Shown in pieces: positions 1 to 10,700 of a stretch of DNA of 64,000 nt. The notes under the pieces are model-generated. The model worked only from the letters and a program-made list of their open reading frames with translations. It did no database searches and had not been told where the DNA came from. Positions within the stretch are counted from its first letter, which is position 1. Every line of letters begins with the position of its first letter. A program made the position numbers and the translations under genes. The stretch is taken from NCBI GenBank assembly GCA_023101725.1, contig JALJCO010007139.1, positions 79,501 through 143,500 of the forward strand, given 5' to 3'. Source of the stretch: Atherinomorus stipes (Eukaryota > Chordata > Actinopteri > Atheriniformes > Atherinidae).

Positions 1-22
1 TTCACCCCTCCAGAACAGTAGG

Positions 23-1217
23 TTATTCTGGTCTACTTCTGTGTGTCTGCTGGCTGTAAACTACTCTGACGGACTGCCAGAACTCCACAGGTATGGCAGC
101 TTTTAGCGCTTCTTGTGTTGGGCTCTTGCACACAAAATCAAGTCGCTGGTGTAGCACAGCAAGCACCTTGTGCCAAATCCTGGAGGCAGTCGCCTGCGAG
201 ATCCTAAATCTGTATCCCAAGTCTGCAAGAGGTAGGTTCAGCCGTAGCTTCATCAGAACCAGTATCAGCTGCCCGAACTTGTCCAGGGAAGACTGTCCAG
301 AGGTGGAAATATAAGGCTCACACAGAGAAAGCACCTGCATAAGGACTAAGAAGCTTGGCAGTCCTGTGTAGAATTTAGTCTTTTCATCACTTTCTTTAAA
401 TGACTCTTTGCTCAAAGCCAAGTCATTTACCTTTGATCTGAGCTCATAAAGCTCACAGTTTAGTCTATTTAACTCCTCCTGTAGTCCAATAATAAGGTTT
501 GCAGTCATATCTGTTTGGGAGGATGCATCCTGAAAACAGATTTCTACTGTATTAGTTGTCTTGTCCTCCTTGACAATAGGATCCCGTGCATCCTGCAGCT
601 CTGGTGTTTTGGTCCTCGTGACTTCGTGTAGTTCTACCAAGGCTTCAGCACCCTCTGCACGTTTCCTGGTTTCCTGAGCTGCATTGCTCTCTTTGCTTCT
701 TTCTCCAGTAACCTGCTTCACTCTGCCATGGCCTAGTTTCTTCGTAGGAGCCCAGTCAATGTCGTCTACAGCATAAAGATTGCTAGGACATCCTGGTAAA
801 ATGAGAAAAACTCGGTCGATTATCGGCTCTTGCTCAGCTTTAATTGATACACAGACACAGCGAAAGATAACAGAGAAGGACTAGCACTTTTTTTTTTTTT
901 TTAAGAATCGATATTGTGTAATGGACATCATTGAGTTGATTGTACTGCAAATGTTATATCCTTATGTGCTTAACCGAATAAACTTTTACTATTTACACAC
1001 CTTTAATGAAGTGATCACTGCAGACTCTGGCATTCTTTGACTCAGCTCCTTTTGATCCCAGCCAAAGGTTTTCCAGCCACTTTTCTCGACGTGTTTTCGT
1101 CAAATATCTGTATCTTTCTCCCCTTTGCATGACCACACGAGGAACCCTGAAGTAACGTCTATTAGTTTCACGATTCGAGCGATTGGAGCAGCCAAAAACG
1201 GCACAGACATCAGGCAT
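23..1217 (-). CDS. THAP-domain / transposase-HTH protein (partial or truncated)
   Basis: Two exons are visible: 1217-1001 (from ATG at 1217) and 792-23. The 208-bp intron has donor GTGTGT and an acceptor after a pyrimidine stretch, and the codon split across it restores a continuous frame of 328 codons. Residues 1-70 form a C2CH THAP zinc finger: C5-x4-C10, P26, W47, C66-x2-H69. Then come the usual post-THAP 'DWAPTKKLGH' stretch, an acidic linker, a short coiled-coil-like segment around 'LQEELNRLNCELYELRSKV', and a helix-turn-helix of the type preceding DDE_Tnp_4 domains ('LADLGYRFRISQATASRIW'). The frame stops at 23-25, where family members normally enter the DDE catalytic core, and no DDE residue is seen. 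It is either a transposase-derived gene cut short, a pseudogene, or a gene whose next exon lies left of the window. DNA binding is inferred from the family; the host function is unknown. Confidence 0.7.
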
Positions 1218-1396
1218 TTTCAAGACCCAAACACATCCACCACACACACGCACACACGCCTGGTTTACCATGAGTTGATGCTACACACTGAAGCGGATGT
1301 GGCGTCACGTGCAAACGAGCAACTCACAGGAAAGTAAACCGACGGACAGAGCTGTGCAGACGTTTGAGAGAAAAACACAGAAATCCTCTTCATCAG
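1218..1396. promoter_or_regulatory. Bidirectional promoter and l3hypdh 5'UTR exon
   Basis: The minus-strand THAP gene starts at 1217. A plus-strand non-coding exon ending in a strong donor, CATCAG|GTAAGC, finishes at 1396. The matching acceptor is at 3060, seven bases before the l3hypdh ATG. The two genes therefore seem to be transcribed divergently from about 110 bp. The sequence between carries a GCGTCACGTGC segment at about 1302-1312 that combines a CRE-like core and a CACGTG E-box. There is no obvious TATA box. The exon start (about 1330) is estimated, not seen. Confidence 0.5.
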
Positions 1397-1666
1397 GTAA
1401 GCATTTCCTTGCTCGTTTGTGTTGTTTTGTTAAATAAACGAGTCCAGACTCTTTCTAGCGATTTACAGAGCTCCCTCTCCGCTTGCTGAATATCTTTACA
1501 TGATGACATAGTTTCCAAACAGCTGAGCAGAAAAACTAAACTATGCGAAGACTAAGCTGTGTAAAACTACAATAATTAAAATAACGCTTTCTGTGGTTTT
1601 GCAGGATTCATCAGAAATTCCTGGGTAGTTTACATGTTTTATATTTATCACACCTTGTTTATAGTG

Positions 1667-2193
1667 CAGGGTCTGCAACCTTTACAATCCAAAGAGCAAA
1701 TTTTACCCTAAATAACATTCGTTCAGAGCTGCAGATGTTACAGGATCTTTTTTTTTTTTTTTTTAATTAGACAACTTTTAATTTCTTTTAAAGTACATCT
1801 TCTGTCGGAAATTTGCCGTAATCTATAAAGAGCCACAATTTTATTTCCTTTTTTAGGTTTTAAAATAAAAGGCAAAAATACAAAACGAGGATTGATGCAT
1901 TGACTTACATAAAATAAAGATACTTGTGGGAAATTAGGGGGGAGGGGGGAGCCTATAATCTTATCAAATATCTTAAAAATATTTCTGCTACTTTCAGTGT
2001 CATTTTGTAATGAAAATTCAATGCAATCATTCCATGAAAAAACCCCTGAAAAAACTGCCTTTGTTATTATGTCTTTATATATATATATTTTTTAATTAGT
2101 TGCCTCTTTATCATTTTTATCCCATGTTATTGAGAGCCATAGTGGAAGGTCCAAAGACCCACTTGCGGCTCTGGAGCTGGTTGCAGACCCCTA
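1667..2193. mobile_element. Non-autonomous hAT (Charlie-like) element
   Basis: It lies in the first intron of l3hypdh. The left end reads CAGGGTCTGCAACC and the right end, reversed, reads TAGGGGTCTGCAACC, the ends expected of hAT-Charlie type elements. The inner part carries 'agagcc' and 'gcggctctggagc' repeats typical of that group. The flanking octamers TTATAGTG (1659-1666) and GTCTAGTG (2194-2201) agree at 6 of 8 positions, as an aged 8-bp target duplication would. There is no transposase frame inside. The internal AT-rich and homopolymer tracts suggest age. Confidence 0.65.
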
Positions 2194-3067
2194 GTCTAGT
2201 GCAACCCAGTTCAAGTGAAAGTTCAAGTGAGTTTTATGGTCTTTTCATGCTGTTTAAACACTTTATTAAATGGAGTGCACACAGAAAAAGCTTCTAGCAG
2301 GCTGGCTTTCTTGTAATCTTGTCAAGTGGTCCTGACAGTATCTTCCCAAGCTCTCTGAAGGGTTCTCAAAAATGTTCTTTGGTCATTGGCTGCTTTTTCA
2401 TTCATTTCCAGCCCAATCCTTGTAAACACTAACCTGATGAACCAGTTTTGTGTCGACACAGACCAAACTTTAGAAATAACCCATTTTTAACTTTATCTTT
2501 TGGTAGGTTGTAGCAGCCTGTCACAAACATATCAATTGATCTATTTTCTTTGGTTGTGTTTTTGAAAAATGACTAAAATAACACAGATTGAGACAAATAA
2601 AAAGTAACTTTGCACCAACAAGATGATTCCAAAAGAGCTATTAGCTAATAATAACTGTCAAGAAGCCATAAAGAAGGGGAAAAATGAGGTATGCTAGATG
2701 ACCCAAGAATCAGAATCAGATGTATAAGTACTAATGATGTGATAAAGCTGAAGAAGAGCTTTGGACTGTCCTTAAAGAACTATTCCTGAAGACTGCTTAA
2801 AGAAATGACAAGAAAGCTTGTTTCAGAAGCTTCACGATGTGTTGATGGAGTGATGTTCTTTTACCAAATACTGACTTTCACCCTTGCTAGAATTGTGTAA
2901 ACTCAGATTGTTTTTTTTTTTTTTTTTAGTACAATACTGCATCTTCATGTTTCAATGAATCATGCACTTACTTTATTTTCTTTGCATTATATAAAAAAGA
3001 TGAGGACTGGTTTGAGACTTTTGCACAGTACTGGAGTTTATGTGATCTCTGTTAAATCAGTGCTGAG

Positions 3068-5724
3068 ATGGAGTTGCAGCTTCCACCTCATGGAGGAAAA
3101 GAGCTCTCCGTGGTTGACATGCACACTGGGGGAGAACCTCTACGGATCATTGTCAGCGGCTACCCCGAAGTCAAAGGTGACAGTGTACTCTCCAAGCGAC
3201 GCTACGTCCGGGAGCATCTAGACCACCTCAGGAAGGTGTTGATGTTCGAGCCGCGGGGACACTATGACATGTATGGAGCCCTGATGGTGGACAGTGAGCT
3301 ACCTGAGGCCAACCTGGGTGTCCTGTTCATGCACAACGAGGGCTACAGCACCATGTGTGGACACGCCGTCATCGCTCTGGGACGTTTCGCGGTGGACTAC
3401 AAGCTGGTGAAAGAACCACAGTCACCAGAGACACAAGTGAACATCCACTGCCCCTGTGGTCTGGTTAAGGCTTTTGTTGAGTACTCTGATGGAAAAACAG
3501 GAGGAGTGAGGTTTCTAAGTGTACCGGCATTTACATTTGCAACAGGTAGGAGACTCAAATTGATTTTTTTCCACATGAAATGTTCTGAGGTGTCTTAATA
3601 TCCTGCAGGACTGACAAAGTGACATCTCCCCAGATGTGACAGTGATGGTGGAAGGATTTGGTGAGGTGATGGTTGACATCAGCTATGGAGGAGCTTTTTA
3701 CGCCTTTGTTAATGCCCAGAGGTTTGGTCTGGATGTGACAAAAATCCAAGACTCGGGACCTGGTAGATGCAGCCACAGCAGTGACCAAAGCTGTCAAATC
3801 TCAGGTAGGAAGTTTGGCTCCTCCCATCACTACTAATATTTAGTACAAAGACAAGGATACTACTTTGAAGAATGTACTTAATCTTCTACTGTGTTCCTTC
3901 AGCAGGATATAGAATTTTTATGTAAAGGCATTTGTCATGAGGCAAACTTAAATATTTAGACTAGTTACGGGGTCTGATTTATACAGTTGTCTCCAGAGCA
4001 CCTTTAATCAGGCAGCACTATAGGTGCATTTCTGGAACTGTGCTGCAAATCATGTTTAAAATATATACTGTGTCCTTAAAGGCCTCAACATGAACATCTG
4101 GTAATATTTATGTGGCAGACCATGTAAGACTGCAGAGCTAAGAGTTGAAGCTGCAGCTTAACTTCACAGCCCAAGCTCTCCTGGGAAAGACTGTGTCACA
4201 TTTTGGAACTTGAATAAAGTCTAAAGTCTGAGCTTTGTGCAGGCAGCTTGCTTCTCCTCGGGACACAAGTTCAGTGTCACCATACCTTTGACCAGCTACA
4301 GTCTCGAGATTTTCATTTCTTATCATATCTTAGGTGAAGTTGCATCATCCAACCAGTGATGATCTGGCCTTCCTCTATGGCACCATTCTCACAGATGGCA
4401 AAGATGATTATTCACCTGAACCCACCGCCAATATCTGTGTGTTTGCAGAAGCTCAGGTATGATAGTGACTCAGTATCAGTGTGCAGCAGTAGTTGTTCCT
4501 GAATTTCCTCCTGTTAGAAGCACTTATGGAGCACCGCAAGTAATGAGCATTGTCCCAAAGTATGTTTCTCTCTTTTTCATTGCATGCACAATGTGTCCTT
4601 TAGCAAGTAGTTTGTTAGAACTGGATTAAAACCAGTTGATTTGAATCTGAAATTTGTTAGAAAAAACATATGTAAAAAGAGAAATGCAAAAGTACTCTGT
4701 GAACTTCAAGATTTCATTGGCTAAAACTGTGTCCTCAGGTAGACCGAAGCCCCACAGGCTCAGGTGTAACAGCTCGAGTGGCTCTTCAATATCACAAAGG
4801 TCTCATCCAGCTGAACCAGGCCCGGACGTTTCAGAGCGGAGCCACCAGTTCACAGTTCACAGGAAAAGCTGTCAAGGTGTCAGGAACTTGTGTGACATGT
4901 TTGCAGGGGAAGAAGCAGATTACAGAAAAGAAGAGCAGCACCTCTGTAAAATGACTGCCAATGTGTCTTAAAATAGAAAAAAACACAACAAAAACTATTT
5001 GATAAAAAACATGTTGGTTCATCCTAAAATTGATTTGGCAACAGTGCTTCTCAAAATAGTTGCGACAGGTTTCTTAACATCCAAGAGTTTGATTAACTTC
5101 CCAGAAACACACTCTGGCTCAGTGATCTTTTGGCCAATCAGATTTTACATGTGACTCATGCTACTGATGTGGTCCCGCCTCCTCGTGTATGCAGATGGAG
5201 CTGAAAGGTCTGTTGGTTGACTGTCATCAACCAAAGGTCAGAGGCAGTTTGAGATAAAATTGTGCTGCTGCTCCCCTCAAGTGGACACACAAAAACTTAG
5301 TTCAAAAACACATGGACCGACAAAAGTTACTTTATGATACAGAATTGAAACTATTATTTAAAGAACATTACAGTATAACAAGCTCTTAAACAGTGGGCTG
5401 AAGTAATTTCTACAGATGTTAGTGACATTGTTACAAACATCTTTTATGTGAAAGAATCAGTTTAGTCTGTGATGTGGAAATTTGTTGTTGTTGAAGTATA
5501 ATCCTCTTGGTGCATGGTACTTAGAGTCAAGTTTTCATGGAAGTGAAAATCTTAGATGTAAACTTCTGTACATTTGTGATTTTTTCCTTTCCCTTCAGGA
5601 GACCAAGTGTGGAGACTTCAAGGCCGTAGTGGTGGAAGTCGCTGGCAGAGCTTTTTACACCGGAGTTTCACACTTTGTGCAAGAGCCAGAAGACAAGCTG
5701 ACACAAGGGTTTCTGCTCAAGTGA
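3068..5724 (+). CDS. l3hypdh: trans-L-3-hydroxyproline dehydratase, with one frameshift
   Basis: This proline racemase-family enzyme dehydrates trans-3-hydroxy-L-proline to pyrroline-2-carboxylate in the breakdown of collagen-derived hydroxyproline. Coding exons are 3068-3545, 3634-3804, 4334-4456, 4739-4876 and 5599-5724, all with GT-AG borders. The conserved first motif 'MCGHAVIALGRF' supplies C97. The second motif reads 'DRSPTGSGVTAR', with Thr (T263 in corrected numbering) where racemases carry the second catalytic Cys. That substitution is the hallmark of the dehydratase branch. Ignoring one base, the product is 344 aa, close to the human length (about 354). Oddity: the run of five A at 3740-3744 in exon 2 shifts the frame; with four A the family sequence 'KTRDLVDAATAVTKAV' continues. 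As written, translation would stop at 4357-4359 in exon 3. All other exons are intact, so an assembly error or a recent mutation is likely. Confidence 0.9.
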
Positions 5725-6238
5725 GCATCAAAGGTTTTACTTAATCGTGGTGACATATGTTAAATGTTAAATTTGATAAGAATATGGGGGTTAAAAGCTC
5801 AAGTGTAAAAATCTCATGTTATGAGAATGAATTTGGATCTATAATAAAATTCATTAGTGTTCATATTAAGTTTTTCTATCCTTTTTGGCCCTTTTTCCTC
5901 ATTATGGTATTTAGTGAAACTTGCAGAAACAAAATTTAATTAAGTTTAATTTAACTTTCAAAAATCTAGGTTCACTAAACTAGTCCTGTTGCTCTACTGT
6001 AGCATCCATAGAGCCATAAAGCAGTATATGTTCAGTGTTAATTTAAAGAGCAATGAAGAAATACTTTGCCTCTGAAGTTTTAGCAATCGAGAAAAATGTG
6101 CAGGACAGTTACTGACCACTAGATGGAGCTAAACGCCTGGTTTCCATTATATTAAGATTCTGCCATCACTTTTCCAATGTCTACTTCCTGTTCAAGGTTG
6201 TGGTGTTAAGACTTAAAAAAAAAAAGAAACTTAATAAA
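5725..6238 (+). other. l3hypdh: l3hypdh 3'UTR candidates
   Basis: Two AATAAA signals follow the stop codon, at 5843-5848 and 6233-6238. The second is only about 40 bases from an AATAAA on the opposite strand that could end daam1. Which signal is used cannot be seen from the sequence. Confidence 0.4.
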
Positions 6239-6278
6239 TGTTATCACTTAAAACACAACTCATAACTGATTTATCTCA

Positions 6279-7491
6279 TTTATTGTCATTATTGTCATCA
6301 GATCAATGAACAATGGAAGGCAGTTCTTAAATTATAAAATGTCAGTGGAGGTGTGTGTTGCTGGGTGGATTCACACTCCTGAAGGACAGATTGAATTTAC
6401 ATACACATGTGAGGGTTCCACTCATCTTCTCACCTTTTTTTTGTATTTTCAAAGCAGTGTAAATCCACCCAGCGCACCGAAAACATTTCATTTGTCAACT
6501 CAAGACAGAGGAGGGCACTCTCTTTGGGTTGGGTTGGGGGGATGTGCTGCATTAACTTGGTATTGTATAGTTTAAATGGTTTCTAGCAATAATGATGATG
6601 AATCCCTGTGTGCATGTATAACAAGCACACACCCTTATATATGGATATAGGTAATCTATGACTTGAGATTCCACAGGTTGGGCCCAGACCTGGGAGAGTA
6701 CCCATTCAACAATTAAAATCAACAGTTAAGGCCAGCTCTTAACAGGAAAATGTCCAAATAAAACATACAGAGACCATACACATATATATTTATATATCTA
6801 TAAATGATGTTTGTCAATGAAGATGGAAAAAAAACATAAAAAAACAACAAAAAAACCTGCCTCTCAGCTGTCACTTGCAGTTAAAACCACATCCCATAAC
6901 ACTTCTTAGTCCTGTTGGTTGTGACTGCAAGAGAGCAGCAGCATCTGGAGGAAGTTGAGGTTCAGTCTCTCTGGGACAGTTGGGGCAGGTGAAAGCAGCC
7001 CCTCTTTCTATGAAATCAGTCTGTACAAAATGGCCCCTCATTTCTTTTTCTATTATTAAATGGAATCAGTCATGTTTGGATCAAGCATCCAGCCCTGAAA
7101 GAGTCTAAAAGCTGCACATTTCACTCTGTGCATAGATTCTGACGTACAAAAAACAGCACAGAACGGATCTTATCAAATAACCAGGAGTTTTCTCACACCT
7201 GGAGGGAAGCTCGTCTTCTGAATGGCAGCTTCATCTGAACAAACAGATCTGATTTGGTCAAACTTTAATCAACTTTTGGCTTCTGCTCCCTCTCAGCAAA
7301 ATTTCAGAGGATGAAAGGTCTAAACTTTTTGTGCTGTGTGTGGCTTTACAGCGAGGTCGTGCTTTATCCAAGCCGAGCTGGGTGGTAGCGGAGGAGGTTG
7401 CAGAGGAATGTGCAGGTCGATTTGACCCAAAAGGAAGCTGATGGTGAAGCGGGGAGGAAGCGGGTAGGAGGGATGACGACAGTAATCAAGC
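6279..7491 (-). other. daam1: daam1 3'UTR candidate
   Basis: This is the non-coding stretch downstream of the daam1 stop at 7492-7494. A minus-strand AATAAA at 6279-6284 is a plausible polyadenylation signal, giving a 3'UTR of about 1.2 kb. There is no competing reading frame with family resemblance. The true cleavage site is not visible. Confidence 0.4.
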
Positions 7492-7704
7492 TTAGAAATT
7501 GAGCTTTGTGACCGGTCGCTCCCTGCTTGGGTCCGTGTTCTGGTTGTTGATCCTCTTGCGGTTGCGTTTCATCTTGGAAAGGTCTTTGTCAAAGACCTCG
7601 CCTGATCGCAGCGCTGACACCAGGTCATCAAACTCACCGCCATCATCCTCTCCGTTTGCTTTCGCTTTACGGGCCTTCCGCTCTTTCTCCCTCTGTTCTT
7701 TCAG
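7492..7704 (-). CDS. daam1: daam1 last coding exon with DAD autoinhibitory tail
   Basis: It encodes 70 residues and the stop. The segment '[20 protein letters not shown]' followed by the basic run 'KMKRNRKR' is the Diaphanous autoregulatory domain, which folds back on the N-terminal DID until Dishevelled or Rho relieves it. The C-terminus '[10 protein letters not shown]' matches the Daam1 type rather than Daam2. The acceptor is CACCAG|CTG at 7704. Confidence 0.95.
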   Translation of the reverse strand: MKEQREKERKARKAKANGEDDGGEFDDLVSALRSGEVFDKDLSKMKRNRKRINNQNTDPSRERPVTKLNF

Positions 7705-10700
7705 CTGGTGAGACATAAAAAATTTGTGTTCAAAGACAGATTTGCCTTTTGAAATCATTTAGTCTTTATTTTATAAAATAGTTGAAAAGATAAAAAACAC
7801 TTCAGCTCAGAATAGTGTTGACACAGATGATTCCAGTACAGGAACTTCATGGCATCTCACATTTACCAGCTGCTGGTGGTACAAATTTACATCATCGTTC
7901 CTCTTAAGTCAAGGTTAGGATAAATGTTTTTTCCTCAAATACTAATGTACCCCTTATGCAGGAAAAAGATTGAACATGTAAAATAAGTAAAGTGTTTTAA
8001 GTCAGCGGGGGATCTTTGACCATATACCTGAGCCTCCATCTTGGCCCGGCGCTCCTCCTCCTCCTTGCGTTTTCGCATGTTCTCGTTCTCCTGCTGCGCC
8101 TCTATGAATGACTGCAGGAACTGGTCAAAGATGCCAAAGAACTCATCTGGCTGCATCTTATTGGCGTCCTCACCAAAGTGCTTCACTGCCTTAAGGAACT
8201 GTGGGACCAAAGAGAAGGGGCACACAGAAAGGGACACATGGGATTAGATTTACAGCAGGACTCAGCAGAACCACTTTTACTCTGTCTTTTACTATTTTAC
8301 AGGAGACTCATTAGGTCTCAGCTCTTTGAAATCAGAGCAGGGTAGCAATAGTCGGGACTTTGAAGCTCATGTTAACCCAGATATGACCGACTACTGATTG
8401 CAGCAGAGGTTGGAGACTGGAGCCAGAGCCCAAATTAAGGCAATGTGTTTGTTGGGTGTTTTTCCACAGTGAGTTAAAAGGGAGACCATCCAGATGCGAG
8501 ATCACGCTGAGAATATTTGCCTTAAAAAATGTGTATGTCAACAGCAGCTCTGTCTGCGACATGCAAAGATTCATTTTAGTTATACAAAGGCAGTCTGTTA
8601 ATAGTTTATTGCTTTTTACATGTTCACAAAATGATTTACAGATTTTTCTTTCTCTGTAGGACAAAAACGGCTCGTTTGTCAGTCTTTTTTTTGTCTTAGT
8701 ATTACAAACACAAATTTAGACACAGCAAAAGCAGCTCAGAAGGTCAGCAAGCTGTCTGGTTTCCAGTGATGAGTACAGTGGACCACTGTAAACACACTTA
8801 AATACTTAGCTGTGGGACACCGTAAATGATTCACAGAAACTAATGGCTGCCATGTGACCAGCTGAGCACCAAGTTGGAAAAAATGCTCCAGATAAAAACT
8901 CTTCCTGCCTTCCAGGAAGAGGGGAGACATAAAGCTAACATCAGGGTGTGAACTCTTTGAAACATGAACATGTTCAGGTTTAAACCAGTAATGGTCTAAT
9001 GGAGTTCATTCCCCATAAAGATTTTCTTCTTTTCCTTTATTGTGTTTGTACTATACATTAGCATTAAAAACAAACGCATCCACAAAATAACATGACAACA
9101 CGGTTGGCAGGTGTAATCAGCTCCATCGGACACACACCGTCTACTACAGCACTGTGTCAAATAACATCTAAGCTTGTTTTCCAACTTTCACTCTTGACCT
9201 GCACACATGGCAGTGAGCAGGCTGACAATAAAGTATCGGTGGTGCTGCAGCAGGAAGCTCAAACACTTCACCCCTGCTGTTAGCTTTCCTACAGAGGTGA
9301 CTGATGAGGTCAACAAGGCATGTAGGAACAGCTGCGTGGAGAGGAAACCGGAAGTCAGCTTTCAGCACCCATGTCTTGAGCGACAGTGGCACTCTACTGT
9401 CTACTTCAACACCAGCAGTTTTCTGCAGAAACCCTCTGCCTTACTAACTCACCAGCTCTTTTGCCTCAGTCAGAGAGTCTTCCACATCGGAGAAGCTGAA
9501 GCTGGCTACAGTGATGAACTGGCTCACCACAGAGACGAACTTGTCACCCAACTCCTGCGGACGTTTCTTCTGGTACTCCAACTCCTACAAGTGGAAAGCC
9601 ACAAGATAAAATTGAGGGAAAGGGAATGTACTGAATTTACAGTGAACATTGTGAGCTAAATAAAGATGGACTGTCTAATAAATTTTTCTCACTCACAGTT
9701 TCAACACTTTTTAAGCCACTGCGCAGGTTGCCGATATCTTTTTCCATCTCTGTCATGCTGTAGTGAAAGAGAGACAGGCGGTCAGCATCTTTAATACAAC
9801 AAGGAGTTTGGTAGCAGATGGCACTCATTCCCAACTAGGCCCATCAGAAAGGTGTCCACTCACAATCCCTTGAACTGGTCACAGGTTGCTTATTATTTAC
9901 TAACAGTTCATCCAAAAACTGACATGCACTTGTCCAAAAGTATGATGAGGTAAGACAATTAAGAATCAAAGACTAGAACAAAAGATAGAAAGATAAATGT
10001 ACAATTGATGACAATGATAGATTGTTTATTTTCTTTAAGCGTTTCATTTTAATGTGTTGGGAGCCACTGCTCCAAGCTTCACTTACTTGACTTTGGCTGC
10101 CTCTGAGATATTCTTCAAGTCTTCCTGGAACATCAGAACTTTGGGATATTTCTTCTCCAGAATAGTGATCAGATAATGCAGCAGAGTGACATTTCTACAG
10201 ACACAAAGTTGTATAAACATAATGAGTTGGGAAACTGTCAAATGTGCACTATATTAGGAAGTTTGAGACATGCAAAAACCACATTGAAATTCACCATGAT
10301 ATTTTAAGCCCCACTTTATTATCTTCTACCACATTGTGTTCTGATTACAGTCGAGAAATGATCTTACTTGTCGATGCTGGATTTGGTATCAGCGATCTTG
10401 TTAAGTGAGGACACCTTGAAGCCATAAGCATTGCCCCTCTGACCCTTGTTCATGTAGTTTCCAAAAGCCAGTACCACCTCCAACAGCTGCTTAAGGTTTT
10501 TACTGTGTAAAATCTCCTTGGATGCCTTGGTCAGAGCTAAAACAAGGGGAGGAAAAAAGTTTTTCTTATTTAAAATACACCGGTTATTGTGTAGTAAATA
10601 TAATTTTCCATTTTTAAAATATACACTTCTTTTTAATGCCTGTGTAAAACACTGTTTTATTAAAAGGGCAATCTTACCTTCAACTTTAGGTTTGATCTCT

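Noticed and set aside
4654..4971. 105-codon plus-strand frame in l3hypdh
   Set aside because: It overlaps exon 4 of l3hypdh in another frame and runs into the intron.
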